This document shows, piece by piece, positions 19,485-28,873 of a DNA stretch of 64,000 nt. How positions within the stretch are numbered: position 1 is the stretch's first letter; each line of letters begins with the position of its first letter. The notes below the pieces were generated by a model that saw only the letters and a list, made by a program, of their open reading frames with translations, did not search any database and was not told the DNA's origin. The translations under genes and the position numbers were made by a program. Source of the stretch: Enterobacter huaxiensis (lineage in GTDB: Bacteria > Pseudomonadota > Gammaproteobacteria > Enterobacterales > Enterobacteriaceae); contig NZ_CP043342.1 of assembly GCF_003594935.2 (NCBI RefSeq), positions 2,728,001-2,792,000 of the forward strand, given 5' to 3'.

Positions 19485-20144
19485 ATGTCCGATAACGCTC
19501 AATTTACCGGTCTGTGCGACCGTTTTCGTGGTTTTTATCCCGTTGTTATTGATGTAGAAACAGCCGGATTTAACGCTAAAACCGATGCGCTGCTTGAGAT
19601 TGCCGCCATCACGCTGAAGATGGACGAACAGGGCTGGCTTATCCCGGACACCACGCTGCATTTCCACGTTGAACCCTTTGAAGGCGCAAACCTGCAGCCA
19701 GAAGCCCTGGCGTTTAACGGCATCGATCCGAAGAACCCGCTGCGCGGCGCCGTCAGCGAATACGAGGCGCTTCACGCCATTTTCAAAATGGTGCGTAAGG
19801 GCATGAAAGAGAGCGACTGCAGCCGCGCCATTATGGTGGCCCACAACGCCACCTTCGATCACAGCTTCACGATGGCCGCAGCGGAGCGCGCATCGCTGAA
19901 ACGTAACCCGTTCCATCCGTTTGTGACCTTCGACACCGCGGCGCTGAGTGGCCTGGCGCTGGGGCAAACGGTCTTATCCAAAGCCTGTATCACAGCGGGG
20001 ATTGCCTTTGACGGCACGCAGGCGCATTCTGCGCTCTACGATACCGAGCGCACGGCAGAGCTGTTCTGTGAGATTGTTAATCGCTGGAAACGCCTGGGCG
20101 GCTGGCCGCTGCCGATGGGCGAGGACGCGGCGCCAGAACTGTAG
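19485..20144 (+). CDS. rnt: Ribonuclease T
   Basis: DEDDh-family 3'-to-5' exoribonuclease that trims tRNA CCA ends and matures 5S and 23S rRNA 3' ends. It has 219 residues. Exo I motif is VIDVETAGF (D23, E25), Exo II is [11 protein letters not shown], Exo III is [15 protein letters not shown] with catalytic His and Asp. Its position downstream of gloA is as in E. coli. It is closed by a terminator shared with grxD. Confidence 0.96.
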   Translation: MSDNAQFTGLCDRFRGFYPVVIDVETAGFNAKTDALLEIAAITLKMDEQGWLIPDTTLHFHVEPFEGANLQPEALAFNGIDPKNPLRGAVSEYEALHAIFKMVRKGMKESDCSRAIMVAHNATFDHSFTMAAAERASLKRNPFHPFVTFDTAALSGLALGQTVLSKACITAGIAFDGTQAHSALYDTERTAELFCEIVNRWKRLGGWPLPMGEDAAPEL

Positions 20145-20160
20145 GCCTGTTAATCCGGCC

Positions 20161-20190
20161 AAAAAAAAGCGACCTCATAAGGTCGCTTTT
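20161..20190. terminator. Bidirectional terminator between rnt and grxD
   Basis: AAAAGCGACCT / AGGTCGCTTTT stem with a CATA loop, A-rich on one side and T-rich on the other, between convergent genes. Confidence 0.93.
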
Positions 20191-20207
20191 TCATATCCAC
20201 AGAGAAC

Positions 20208-20555
20208 TTACTCTGCGTCTGGCTCTTCAGTTTTGTATTTGGCAGCCGTCTCTTTGATCAGCTGCTGCAGTTCGCCACGCTGATACATTTCGATCAGGAT
20301 GTCGCAACCGCCAACCAGTTCACCGTCGACCCACAGCTGTGGGAAGGTCGGCCAGTTCGCGTATTTTGGCAGCTCAGCGCGGATGTCCGGGTTTTGCAGG
20401 ATATCAACGTAAGCAAAACGCTCACCACAGGCAGACAGCGCCTGAACCGCTTGCGCGGAGAAACCGCAGCTCGGCAGCTTCGGAGAACCTTTCATGTACA
20501 GGAGAATCGGGTTTTCAGCAATCTGGTGCTGGATTTTTTCAATTGTGGTGCTCAT
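20208..20555 (-). CDS. grxD: Monothiol glutaredoxin GrxD
   Basis: CGFS-type glutaredoxin (Grx4), 115 residues. It binds glutathione-ligated [2Fe-2S] clusters and works in Fe-S trafficking with BolA-type partners. The active site is PSCGFSAQA, with TFPQLWVDGELVGGCDI forming the glutathione-binding side. It is monocistronic and converges on rnt. The Suf system elsewhere in the window is functionally related. Confidence 0.96.
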   Translation of the reverse strand: MSTTIEKIQHQIAENPILLYMKGSPKLPSCGFSAQAVQALSACGERFAYVDILQNPDIRAELPKYANWPTFPQLWVDGELVGGCDILIEMYQRGELQQLIKETAAKYKTEEPDAE

Positions 20556-20893
20556 GTCTTGCTTCCTTTAACTTCTGTTACGGCATTCGTCTGACATTGT
20601 AGCGGTTCAGACAGATATCGGAAAATAACATTTTTGTCACGTCTATATATTCTAACGTTTGGCACCATAAGTTGCATTGTAAATATAGCTTAACCCTATT
20701 CCCTATAAGGTTTTGCTTAGGGAGTGAACAATTGTGCTACAGAATGATGAATTTTTTTGCACTTGCTAACGAAACACGTTTTTAGATTGAAAAATGCTAT
20801 TAACTTCCAGGGTTTTTATAGATTAGAATCGACGGGCTTTGTAAATCATACGCGGGTATTATTGAAGACCTGCACTTATCAGGGGACTGCCCA
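20556..20893. other. Intergenic region between divergent grxD and mepH
   Basis: This AT-rich stretch of 338 bp must hold the promoters of both genes. I find no convincing extra gene, operator or stable hairpin in it. Confidence 0.4.
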
Positions 20894-21667
20894 GTGGCGC
20901 GGATAACTAAAATCTCGATCACGCTCTGTGCTTTACTGTTTACAACACTCTCATTCACGCCGGCGGCGAACGCCTCTGAACAGGCGCGGCATTCTGCCGT
21001 ACAAAAAACGCATCTGGCGAAAACCACAGAACGTAAGAAAAAAACCACCAGCAAGACGGAAAAAAAGAAAACCACCTCAAAGACCAAACAGACCGCCTCC
21101 AGCAAAACAAAAACAAAATCTTCCCGCACCGCGCATTCTACCAAAACCAAAGCCTCCCAAACCGCCGCTAATCTCGTTACCGAAAAATGCACTGCGCGCA
21201 AAGGCCATAAAGCGAAATGCACGAAAGTCACGAAAATAGCGGAAGTGCATAAGGTTCGCGTACAGAAAGCGCAAAAAACGGCGATGAATAAGTTAATGGG
21301 GCAAATCGGCAAACCGTATCACTGGGGAGGCACCTCCCCGCGTACCGGTTTCGACTGCAGCGGGCTGGTCTATTACGCCTATAAAGACTTAGTCAAATTC
21401 CGCATTCCGCGTACCGCTAACGAAATGTATCACCTGCGCGATGCGGCGCCGGTTAATCGCGGCGAACTCGAGAACGGCGACCTGGTCTTCTTCCGCACGC
21501 AGGGCCGCGGTACGGCTGACCATGTCGGCGTCTACGTGGGCAACGGGAAGTTTATCCAGTCGCCGCGCAGCGGCCAGGATATCCAGATAACATCTCTCAG
21601 CGAAGATTACTGGGTGCGCCACTATGTCGGCGCGCGTCGGGTCATGACGCCGAAAACCATTCGTTAA
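20894..21667 (+). CDS. mepH: Peptidoglycan DD-endopeptidase MepH (NlpC/P60)
   Basis: Periplasmic hydrolase that cuts D-Ala-mDAP cross-links to open the cell wall for growth. It has 257 residues (E. coli about 271). The signal peptide covers about 1-27 (ANASEQA). A Lys/Thr/Ser-rich low-complexity linker lies at about 40-85. The NlpC/P60 domain covers about 130-250, with catalytic Cys in FDCSGLVYYAY and His in ADHVGVYVGNG. The start is GTG with AGGGGA upstream. The linker is shorter than in E. coli. It is monocistronic and divergent from grxD. Confidence 0.92.
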   Translation: MARITKISITLCALLFTTLSFTPAANASEQARHSAVQKTHLAKTTERKKKTTSKTEKKKTTSKTKQTASSKTKTKSSRTAHSTKTKASQTAANLVTEKCTARKGHKAKCTKVTKIAEVHKVRVQKAQKTAMNKLMGQIGKPYHWGGTSPRTGFDCSGLVYYAYKDLVKFRIPRTANEMYHLRDAAPVNRGELENGDLVFFRTQGRGTADHVGVYVGNGKFIQSPRSGQDIQITSLSEDYWVRHYVGARRVMTPKTIR

Positions 21668-21788
21668 TCCCTGCCCTGCCGCACCCGCGGCAGGGTAAGT
21701 TCCTCTTTTGCATACCCTTTCAATTTGCTATTCTGTCCTTGCTGTCTGTAGGGTTATTGGCAGCGTAACTATAATAAGGAGAGAAGCA

Positions 21789-22370
21789 ATGTCGTTCGAA
21801 TTACCTGCACTACCGTATGCAAAAGACGCCCTGGCACCCCATATTTCTGCAGAAACCCTGGAGTACCATTACGGCAAACATCACCAGACCTACGTCACCA
21901 ACCTGAATAATTTGATCAAAGGCACCGATTTTGAAGGCAAAACGCTGGAAGAGATCGTGCGCAGCTCAGACGGTGGCATCTTCAATAACGCCGCTCAGGT
22001 CTGGAACCACACCTTCTACTGGCACTGCCTGGCACCGAATGCAGGCGGAGAACCGATCGGTGAGCTAGCTGCCGCCATCAACGCGGCGTTTGGCAGCTTC
22101 GCTGATTTCAAAGCGAGATTTACTGACGCAGCAATCAAAAACTTCGGTTCCGGCTGGACATGGCTGGTCAAAGAGGAAGATGGCAAACTGGCTATCGTAT
22201 CAACGTCTAACGCGGGTACGCCGCTGACCACTCGCGCAACGCCGCTGATGACCGTGGACGTGTGGGAACACGCCTACTACATCGACTACCGCAACGCGCG
22301 ACCTAACTATCTGGAGCACTTCTGGGCGCTGGCTAACTGGGAGTTTGTGGCGAAGAACTTCGCCGCATAA
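21789..22370 (+). CDS. sodB: Superoxide dismutase [Fe] SodB
   Basis: Cytoplasmic iron superoxide dismutase, 193 residues, nearly identical to E. coli SodB. Iron ligands by homology: H27 (HYGKHHQTY), H74 (WNHTFYW), D157 and H161 (VDVWEHAYY). The frame is open from 21708, but ATG 21789 behind AAGGAGAGAAGCA is the family start. In E. coli the ribosome-binding region of this mRNA is the target of the small RNA RyhB under iron starvation; the near-conserved leader here suggests the same. Confidence 0.98.
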   Translation: MSFELPALPYAKDALAPHISAETLEYHYGKHHQTYVTNLNNLIKGTDFEGKTLEEIVRSSDGGIFNNAAQVWNHTFYWHCLAPNAGGEPIGELAAAINAAFGSFADFKARFTDAAIKNFGSGWTWLVKEEDGKLAIVSTSNAGTPLTTRATPLMTVDVWEHAYYIDYRNARPNYLEHFWALANWEFVAKNFAA

Positions 22371-22375
22371 GAGAC

Positions 22376-22409
22376 ACGCAGAAGGGTTCGCCCTTCTGCG
22401 TTTTTATTT
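22376..22409. terminator. Terminator between sodB and ydhP
   Basis: ACGCAGAAGGG / CCCTTCTGCGT stem with a TTCG tetraloop and a TTTTTATTT tail; the T tract runs into the ydhP stop codon. Confidence 0.93.
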
Positions 22410-23574
22410 ATTCCGCTGTGCATACCGTTTCTGGCTGCTTACGACCTGACATCAGCACCAGCAGCAAACCGAGCGCGGCAATGATTGCCCCCATCACCGG
22501 CACAAAGCTGTATCCCAGACCAGCCGAAATTACCGCTCCGCCCGCTGCTGCGCCCAGCGCATTGCCAAGGTTGAATGCTCCGATGTTTACGGAAGACGAA
22601 AGCCCTGGCGCCTCGTGGGCCACGCGCATCACACGCATCTGCAGCGGTGGTACGACGGCAAAGGTAGCCGCCCCCCAAACAACCATCGCGATGGCCGCAC
22701 CGAATTCGTTACGCGCCAGCCACGGAATGGCAATCATGATGACGATCAGCAGGGTTAAAAAGCCTTTCAGCGTTCCGCTCACCGAACGGTCGGCCAGCTT
22801 GCCGCCCAGATAGTTGCCGATGGAGAAGCCCACGCCAATGAGCACCAGCATCGCGGTAATAAAGATCGGCGTCGCGTGAGTAATATCGTGCAGCACCGGG
22901 GAAATATAGGTGTAGAGCGTAAACATCGCCCCTGCGCCGAGAACGGTGGTCAGCAGTGCGGAGAGCACCTGCGGGCGCACCAGCACCGACAGCTCTTTAC
23001 GCACGTCAGGGCGTTCGCCTGCGCTGCCTTTTGGCAGGGAGAAGAACAGTGCCACCATCGCGACAATGCCCAGCGCCGCGGTCGCGAGGAAGGACATACG
23101 CCAGCCGATCGCTTCACCCAGCCAGGTTGCAGCAGGCACACCGCCAATGTTGGCGATGGTCAGCCCCATAAACATGGTGGCAACCGCGCTGGCCTGCTTG
23201 TGCTTCGGCACCACGCTTGCCGCAACCACCGAGCCCAGACCGAAGAAAGCGCCGTGGTTAAGGCTGGTCAGAATACGGGAGAGCATCAGCGTGGTGTAAT
23301 CCGGAGCGAGGGCTGAAAGCACGTTGCCTAGCGTAAAAATAGCCATCAGGAAAATCAGGGCGTTGCGGCGCGCGCGGTGCGAGAGCAGCAGCGTCATCAA
23401 CGGCGCGCCAACCATCACGCCAACCGCGTAGGCGCTAATCAGCATACCGGCAGCCGGAATAGAGACGTCCACGCCTTTGGCGATGACGGGTAAAAGCCCC
23501 ATTGGGGAGAATTCAGTAGTGCCAATCCCAAAAGCGCCAATCGCCAGGGCCAGCAGAGGAAAATTGATTTTCAT
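22408..23574 (-). CDS. ydhP: MFS transporter YdhP (arabinose/purine exporter-like DHA1 family)
   Basis: Twelve-segment major facilitator of 388 residues, matching E. coli YdhP (389). Family features are the N-terminal FGIGTTEFSPMGLLP and loop 2-3 LLSHRARRNALIF. The substrate is unknown; related DHA1 proteins export sugars, purine ribonucleosides or drugs. It converges on sodB. The small membrane gene ynhF lies upstream on the same strand, as in E. coli. Confidence 0.9.
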   Translation of the reverse strand: MKINFPLLALAIGAFGIGTTEFSPMGLLPVIAKGVDVSIPAAGMLISAYAVGVMVGAPLMTLLLSHRARRNALIFLMAIFTLGNVLSALAPDYTTLMLSRILTSLNHGAFFGLGSVVAASVVPKHKQASAVATMFMGLTIANIGGVPAATWLGEAIGWRMSFLATAALGIVAMVALFFSLPKGSAGERPDVRKELSVLVRPQVLSALLTTVLGAGAMFTLYTYISPVLHDITHATPIFITAMLVLIGVGFSIGNYLGGKLADRSVSGTLKGFLTLLIVIMIAIPWLARNEFGAAIAMVVWGAATFAVVPPLQMRVMRVAHEAPGLSSSVNIGAFNLGNALGAAAGGAVISAGLGYSFVPVMGAIIAALGLLLVLMSGRKQPETVCTAE

Positions 23575-23737
23575 GGGTTAACTCCGGATGCCGTGTCATT
23601 TCTCGACACAGAACAAAGAAGCCAAAAGCATGACATCAATCACAAAAAATGAGAAGTTAACATTTTGGCAAAAGATTTTTGCCGGAGGAGTAACAATCGG
23701 GGAAAATCGGAGGGAAAATACTCTCCCCCCGTTTGAA

Positions 23738-23827
23738 TCAGTGCAGAACAGCCGTCAGACCCGCGGCAACAATCAGAGCCAGCACGATGATGGTGGTGGT
23801 CAGCGAAAACTTAAGATCGGTATTCAT
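23738..23827 (-). CDS. ynhF: YnhF, stress-associated small membrane protein (29 aa)
   Basis: A 29-codon gene on the minus strand, ATG 23827 to TGA 23738, with GGAGAATAATTG upstream. The product, MNTDLKFSLTTTIIVLALIV followed by AAGLTAVLH, is almost identical to E. coli YnhF, a single-pass membrane protein known to accumulate in the membrane. It lies between purR and ydhP as in E. coli. The role is not known to me. Confidence 0.9.
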   Translation of the reverse strand: MNTDLKFSLTTTIIVLALIVAAGLTAVLH

Positions 23828-24064
23828 CAATTATTCTCCTTTTAATCACCCTACGAAAAGTGAGCTTGCTCATTTTTACACAGTTTACGTCAAAAATCTT
23901 CCTGGATTTAAACTGATATCCACTTTTGCTCTTCCCCTTTTCATCAAGATAGGACAAAATTCCACGCTAAATTTATTAGCGTACCGGCCATTGACCCCCT
24001 CCTGACGTCCTGTGTCGTTTTCCCGGCGTGTCGCAACTCAAGATTGCGTGATAAGGGTGAGAGA

Positions 24065-24080
24065 AGGCAAACGTTTACCT
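24065..24080. promoter_or_regulatory. PurR operator 1 (autoregulation)
   Basis: AGGCAAACGTTTACCT matches the PurR box ACGCAAACGTTTGCGT around the central CAAACGTTT dyad and lies 45 bp before the purR start. E. coli purR has two operators, one upstream and one inside the gene; both are seen here. Confidence 0.85.
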
Positions 24081-24124
24081 TCAAGTTTTTCAGGAGTTTA
24101 GGATATGGTCTGGAGTGACATTTC

Positions 24125-25150
24125 ATGGCAACAATAAAAGACGTAGCAAAACGCGCAAACGTTTCCACTACAACCGTATCACACGTTATTAACAAAACCC
24201 GCTTTGTTGCAGAAGAGACGCGCAATGCGGTCTGGGCCGCGATCAAAGAGCTGCACTACTCACCGAGTGCGGTTGCGCGAAGCCTGAAAGTTAATCACAC
24301 CAAGTCGATTGGCCTGCTGGCCACCAGCAGCGAAGCGGCCTATTTTGCCGAGATCATCGAAGCCGTCGAGAAAAACTGCTTCCAGAAGGGTTACACCCTG
24401 ATTCTGGGCAACGCCTGGAACAGCCAGGAAAAGCAGCGCGCCTACCTGTCGATGATGGCGCAAAAGCGCGTCGACGGCCTGCTGGTCATGTGCTCTGAAT
24501 ACCCGGAGTCGGTTCTCTCTATGCTGGAAGAGTACCGTCACATCCCGATGGTGGTGATGGACTGGGGCGAAGCGCGGGCCGACTTTACCGATTCCGTCAT
24601 TGATAACGCCTTTGAAGGCGGCTATATGGCGGGCCGGTATCTGATAGAGCGCGGTCACCGCGAGATAGGCGTCATTCCCGGCCCGCTGGAGCGCAACACC
24701 GGCGCTGGCCGTCTGGCCGGCTTTATGAAGGCGATGGAAGAAGCGCTGATCAACGTGCCGGAAAACTGGATTGTTCAGGGTGACTTTGAACCGGAATCCG
24801 GCTACCGCGCTATGCAGCAGATCGTCTCCCAACAGCACCGCCCTACCGCGGTATTCTGCGGCGGCGACATCATGGCGATGGGCGCACTCTGTGCGGCGGA
24901 CGAACTGGGTCTGCGCGTGCCGCAGGACATCTCCGTTATCGGGTATGACAACGTGCGCAACGCGCGCTACTTCACCCCGGCGCTGACCACCATTCACCAG
25001 CCGAAGGACTCCCTGGGTGAAACGGCGTTTAATATGCTGATGGACAGGATCGTCAGCAAGCGCGAAGAGTCTCAGTCCATTGAAGTCCACCCGCGCCTCA
25101 TCGAGCGCCGTTCCGTCGCGGACGGTCCTTTCCGCGACTACCGTCGTTAA
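24125..25150 (+). CDS. purR: Purine repressor PurR (LacI family)
   Basis: LacI-type repressor of purine and related nucleotide synthesis, using hypoxanthine or guanine as co-repressor. It has 341 residues. The HTH is at residues 4-23 ([20 protein letters not shown]), the hinge helix is [13 protein letters not shown], and a periplasmic-binding-like core follows. Two PurR boxes, at 24065-24080 and inside the coding region at 24153-24168, indicate autorepression. It is convergent with ydhB, which starts only 5 bp away from its stop. Confidence 0.97.
   Translation: MATIKDVAKRANVSTTTVSHVINKTRFVAEETRNAVWAAIKELHYSPSAVARSLKVNHTKSIGLLATSSEAAYFAEIIEAVEKNCFQKGYTLILGNAWNSQEKQRAYLSMMAQKRVDGLLVMCSEYPESVLSMLEEYRHIPMVVMDWGEARADFTDSVIDNAFEGGYMAGRYLIERGHREIGVIPGPLERNTGAGRLAGFMKAMEEALINVPENWIVQGDFEPESGYRAMQQIVSQQHRPTAVFCGGDIMAMGALCAADELGLRVPQDISVIGYDNVRNARYFTPALTTIHQPKDSLGETAFNMLMDRIVSKREESQSIEVHPRLIERRSVADGPFRDYRR
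24153..24168. promoter_or_regulatory. PurR operator 2, inside purR codons 10-15
   Basis: GCGCAAACGTTTCCAC fits the PurR consensus and lies in the DNA encoding the HTH, as the second autoregulatory operator does in E. coli. Confidence 0.8.
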
Positions 25151-25155
25151 TGGCT

Positions 25156-26079
25156 TTACGGGGCCAGTTTATCTGGCTCCCGTAACCACTCCCTGTTCAA
25201 CGTTTCACTGTCACCCAGGTAGTCCAGAAGCCAGGCCATGGCCGGCGAAACGTCATTTTGCTGCCAGGTCAGACAGCAGGCCGCATCCGGGAACGGATTT
25301 TCCAGCGTCAGGGCAACCCACTCTCCGGCGTCAATGCGCGGTCGCGCAAAGTGAACCGGCACCATCGCGACGCATAGCCCCGCAGAAAGGCACGTAGCCG
25401 AGGATTCCCAGTCAGGCGCCACGACGCGGCGCTGGTTGTCCAGCAGCCAGGTAATGCGCTTGGGCAGCGAACGCGACGTATCTTCCAGCACCAGCGACGG
25501 CCAGTTGCGCAACGTGTCGTCGCTGAGCGGCCCTTCCATGGCCGCCAGCGGGTGATCGCTTGCGACAACGCATTTCCAGCTCAGCATGCCCATATCGCGA
25601 AACGCGTAACGTCCGCCCACGGGGATCGCCTGCGTCGCGCCGATGGCCATCTCCGCCCTGCCGTCTGCCAGCGCGTCCCAGACGCCGTTGAACACCTCCT
25701 GGGAGACGCGCAGCTCAACGTCTGAGAAATGGCGATAGAAATCAACAATCATTTGCCGGGTGCGCTCAGGCTTAACAATGTTATCTACAGCGATGGAGAG
25801 ATGCCCTCGCCAGCCGTTAGCGATCTGCTGACACTGCTCGCGGGTGATCTGCATTTTTTTGATAACAGACCGCCCTTCTTTCAAAAACCAGGCCCCGGCA
25901 GGCGTTAACTCGACGTCGCGATGACGCCGTTCAAAGAGCGGAACCGCCAGCCACTCCTCCAGCTGACGCACGGTGTAGCTGATGGCCGACGGGACGCGGT
26001 GCAGCTCCTGCGCGGCGCCGGTAAAACTGCCGTTACGCGCAACGGCGTCCACAACTTCAAGAGAATAATCTGACCACAT
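25156..26079 (-). CDS. ydhB: LysR-family transcriptional regulator YdhB
   Basis: LysR-type regulator of 307 residues, matching E. coli YdhB. The N-terminal winged HTH is in SLEVVDAVARNGSFTGAAQE and following helices (about 6-65); the ligand-binding domain covers about 90-295. The open frame extends to 26199, but MWSDYSLEV at 26079, with AGG upstream, is the family start. It diverges from the transporter gene ydhC across 114 bp, a typical LysR regulator-target layout. I recall the E. coli protein being linked to purine nucleosides; the effector here is inference. Confidence 0.9.
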   Translation of the reverse strand: MWSDYSLEVVDAVARNGSFTGAAQELHRVPSAISYTVRQLEEWLAVPLFERRHRDVELTPAGAWFLKEGRSVIKKMQITREQCQQIANGWRGHLSIAVDNIVKPERTRQMIVDFYRHFSDVELRVSQEVFNGVWDALADGRAEMAIGATQAIPVGGRYAFRDMGMLSWKCVVASDHPLAAMEGPLSDDTLRNWPSLVLEDTSRSLPKRITWLLDNQRRVVAPDWESSATCLSAGLCVAMVPVHFARPRIDAGEWVALTLENPFPDAACCLTWQQNDVSPAMAWLLDYLGDSETLNREWLREPDKLAP

Positions 26080-26193
26080 TTTCTGCCTGCAAAAAATTTG
26101 AATGCACTTACCAAATATTAGCGTTTCACAAGCCGCTTTGCACTCCCTACACTCTCGGCCAACGTACACCTGCCTCCTCAGGAGAATAAAATA

Positions 26194-27393
26194 ATGCAAC
26201 CCAGGAAAGGATTTTTAGTCTGGCTCGGCGGCCTAAGCGTGCTGGGCTTTTTAGCGACCGATATGTATCTGCCCGCGTTCGCCGCAATGCAGGAAGATTT
26301 GCAAACCCCTGCCGCCGCCATCAGCGCCAGCCTGAGCCTGTTCCTCGCGGGCTTCGCCATCGCGCAGCTGCTCTGGGGACCGCTCTCTGACCGCTTTGGT
26401 CGTAAACCGGTGCTCCTCCTCGGTCTGGCTATTTTTGCCGTCGGCTGTCTGGGCATGCTGTGGGTTCGGGATGCCACCTGGCTGCTGGTGTTGCGCTTCA
26501 TTCAGGCTGTCGGCGTCTGTGCCGCCGCCGTGACCTGGCAGGCGCTGGTGACCGATTACTATCCGGCCTCCCGCACAAACCGTATTTTCGCCACCATTAT
26601 GCCGCTGGTCGGCCTTTCACCCGCCCTTGCTCCGCTGCTGGGCAGCTGGATCCTCGCGCATTTCGACTGGCAGGCGATCTTCGCGACGCTGTTCGCTATC
26701 ACCCTTGTGCTGATGCTGCCTGCGTTCTTTCTTAAGCCTGCGCATAAAAAAGCGGCGCATCCTGACGCGAAGCCGATCACCTTTACGTCCTTACTGCAGG
26801 CCAAAGCCTATCGCGGTAACGTGCTGATCTACGCCGCGTGCTCTGCGAGCTTCTTCGCCTGGCTGACCGGTTCACCGTTCATCCTGCACGATATGGGCTA
26901 CAGCCCTGCGGCTATCGGCCTGAGCTACGTCCCGCAGACCATCGCGTTTCTGGTGGGCGGCTACGGCTGCCGTGCGGCGCTGCAAAAATGGGAAGGCCAG
27001 CAGATGCTGCCATGGCTGCTGGTGCTGTACGCGCTCAGCGTGATCGGGACCTGGGCGGTTGGGTTTATTCCAGGGGCCGGTCTGGTAGAAATTTTGATTC
27101 CATTCTGCGTGATGGCGATTGCTAACGGTGCGATTTACCCTATCGTGGTCGCTCAGGCGCTACGTCCGTTCCCGCAGGCGACCGGCCGCGCTGCGGCGCT
27201 GCAGAATACCCTGCAGCTTGGCCTGTGCTTCCTGGCAAGCCTCGTGGTCTCTGCGCTGATTGCCACCCCGCTGCTGACCACCACCAGCGTGATGCTGGTT
27301 ACCGTTGCGCTGGCGGCCATCGGCTATTGCATGCAGTCTTCCGCGCAGCGCGAGGAGAATGACCGCGCGCGGGCAGAAGCGTCACACGCATAG
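26194..27393 (+). CDS. ydhC: MFS transporter YdhC (Bcr/CflA family)
   Basis: Drug/proton-antiporter-like major facilitator with about 12 membrane segments, 399 residues. It has the Bcr/CflA N-terminal motif TDMYLPAF and the loop 2-3 motif [11 protein letters not shown]. The divergent LysR gene ydhB and the upstream purine repressor purR suggest a purine-related substrate, but this is context only. Confidence 0.9.
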   Translation: MQPRKGFLVWLGGLSVLGFLATDMYLPAFAAMQEDLQTPAAAISASLSLFLAGFAIAQLLWGPLSDRFGRKPVLLLGLAIFAVGCLGMLWVRDATWLLVLRFIQAVGVCAAAVTWQALVTDYYPASRTNRIFATIMPLVGLSPALAPLLGSWILAHFDWQAIFATLFAITLVLMLPAFFLKPAHKKAAHPDAKPITFTSLLQAKAYRGNVLIYAACSASFFAWLTGSPFILHDMGYSPAAIGLSYVPQTIAFLVGGYGCRAALQKWEGQQMLPWLLVLYALSVIGTWAVGFIPGAGLVEILIPFCVMAIANGAIYPIVVAQALRPFPQATGRAAALQNTLQLGLCFLASLVVSALIATPLLTTTSVMLVTVALAAIGYCMQSSAQREENDRARAEASHA

Positions 27394-27446
27394 TCGCGCC
27401 GGAAATTATGTTACATTCCAGTGATTAGGTTGCTAAGAATTTTCTA

Positions 27447-27475
27447 TTGAATCACCAAATTTTGAGGCCTATACT
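27447..27475 (+). promoter_or_regulatory. Distal cfa promoter (sigma-70 type)
   Basis: TTGAAT, a 17-bp spacer and TATACT give a start near 27482, about 210 bases before the cfa ATG. This matches the long leader of the distal cfa promoter known in E. coli. Confidence 0.7.
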
Positions 27476-27513
27476 GAATTTGGTTCGATTAAATACGATA
27501 AATATTAAGTGTT

Positions 27514-27540
27514 AACGGGAGCCGGAGTGCTCCCGTTTTA
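27514..27540 (+). terminator. Terminator-like hairpin in the cfa leader
   Basis: AACGGGAGC / GCTCCCGTT stem with a 6-base loop and TTTTA. It follows ydhC, but it also lies downstream of the distal cfa promoter, so it could end ydhC transcripts, attenuate the long cfa transcript, or both. Confidence 0.65.
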
Positions 27541-27646
27541 CCATGGAAGGCTTTTCGGCAAGGGTTATCTCCCTTCCTCTGTTCTACGTCGGATATTAGC
27601 CTCGCGGACATTTACCGTGAGATTTCTCACAAACCCTAAATAGCGT

Positions 27647-27653
27647 CTACGCT
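27647..27653 (+). promoter_or_regulatory. Proximal cfa promoter, -10 element (sigma-S type)
   Basis: CTACGCT resembles the extended -10 of stationary-phase promoters (CTACACT) and would start transcription about 33 bases before the cfa ATG, the position of the RpoS-dependent cfa promoter in E. coli. Confidence 0.5.
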
Positions 27654-27692
27654 GTTTGAAGGTTCTGATCACAGCAAGGTGATGGGGAAGCT

Positions 27693-28841
27693 ATGAGTTC
27701 ATCGTGTATAGAAGAAGTTAGCGTTCCGGACGATAACTGGTCCCGGATCGTCAATGAGCTGTTAGGTCGTGCAGGCATCACTATCAATGGATCTTCGCCT
27801 TCAGATCCCCAGATTAAACATCCTGACTTTTTTAAACGTGTGTTGCAGGAGGGATCGTTAGGCCTGGGCGAAAGCTATATGGACGGCTGGTGGGAGTGCG
27901 AACGGCTGGATATGTTCTTCACTAGCGTCCTGCGCGCCGGTCTGGAAAAGCAGCTCCCGCGTCATTTCAAAGATACCCTGCGTATCGCCTCTGCCCGCTT
28001 ATTCAACCTGCAAAGCAAAAAACGGGCATGGATCGTGGGTAAAGAGCACTACGACCTGGGAAACGATCTGTTCAGCCGCATGCTTGACCCGCTGATGCAA
28101 TATTCCTGCGCTTACTGGAAAGAGGCTTCTACGCTTGAAGAAGCGCAGCAGGCCAAGCTGCGTCTGATTTGCGAAAAACTGCAGCTACAGCCCGGCATGC
28201 GCGTGCTGGATATCGGATGCGGCTGGGGCGGGCTGGCCTATTTTATGGCGAAGCATTACGGCGTAAGCGTGGTGGGCGTGACGATTTCGGCTGAACAGCG
28301 AAAAATGGCGCAGGAACGCTGCCAGGATCTGGACGTTGATATTCGCCTTCAGGATTATCGCGATCTGAACGAGCAGTTCGACCGCATTGTTTCCGTTGGG
28401 ATGTTCGAGCACGTCGGGCCGAAAAATTATGCAACCTACTTCACCGTCGCGGATCGCAATTTAAAACCTGACGGCATTTTCTTATTGCACACCATCGGCT
28501 CTAAGCTGACCGACAATAACGTCGATCCGTGGATCAATAAATACATCTTCCCGAACGGCTGTTTGCCATCCGTACGCCAGATTGCCAACGCCAGCGAACC
28601 GCACTTTATTGTTGAGGACTGGCACAACTTCGGCGCGGACTACGACACCACGCTGATGGCCTGGCATGCACGTTTTCTGGAGGCATGGCCCGAGATTGCG
28701 GACAACTATTCCGAACGGTTCAAACGGATGTTCAGCTATTACCTGAATGCCTGCGCGGGTGCTTTCCGCGCGCGTGATATTCAGCTGTGGCAGGTGGTCT
28801 TTAGCCGCGGTATTGAACACGGCCTGCGGGTCCCCCGCTAA
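27693..28841 (+). CDS. cfa: Cyclopropane-fatty-acyl-phospholipid synthase
   Basis: Adds a methylene bridge from S-adenosylmethionine to double bonds of membrane phospholipid acyl chains, giving acid and stress resistance in stationary phase. It has 382 residues, as in E. coli. The N-terminal lipid-binding region (about 1-110) is followed by a Rossmann methyltransferase domain with SAM motif VLDIGCGWGG. YSCAYW and GMFEHVG are family active-site segments. Two promoters and a leader hairpin are visible upstream. It converges on ribC with a shared terminator. Confidence 0.97.
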   Translation: MSSSCIEEVSVPDDNWSRIVNELLGRAGITINGSSPSDPQIKHPDFFKRVLQEGSLGLGESYMDGWWECERLDMFFTSVLRAGLEKQLPRHFKDTLRIASARLFNLQSKKRAWIVGKEHYDLGNDLFSRMLDPLMQYSCAYWKEASTLEEAQQAKLRLICEKLQLQPGMRVLDIGCGWGGLAYFMAKHYGVSVVGVTISAEQRKMAQERCQDLDVDIRLQDYRDLNEQFDRIVSVGMFEHVGPKNYATYFTVADRNLKPDGIFLLHTIGSKLTDNNVDPWINKYIFPNGCLPSVRQIANASEPHFIVEDWHNFGADYDTTLMAWHARFLEAWPEIADNYSERFKRMFSYYLNACAGAFRARDIQLWQVVFSRGIEHGLRVPR

Positions 28842-28873
28842 AAAATAACCCCGGATAGCCGGGGTTATTTTTT
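28840..28873. terminator. Bidirectional terminator between cfa and ribC
   Basis: AAATAACCCCGG / CCGGGGTTATTT stem with an ATAG loop, A-run on one side and T-run on the other, between convergent genes. Confidence 0.95.

Noticed and set aside
23588-23845. Plus-strand open frame across the ydhP-purR gap
   Set aside because: The region encodes ynhF on the minus strand; the plus-strand peptide has no family features.
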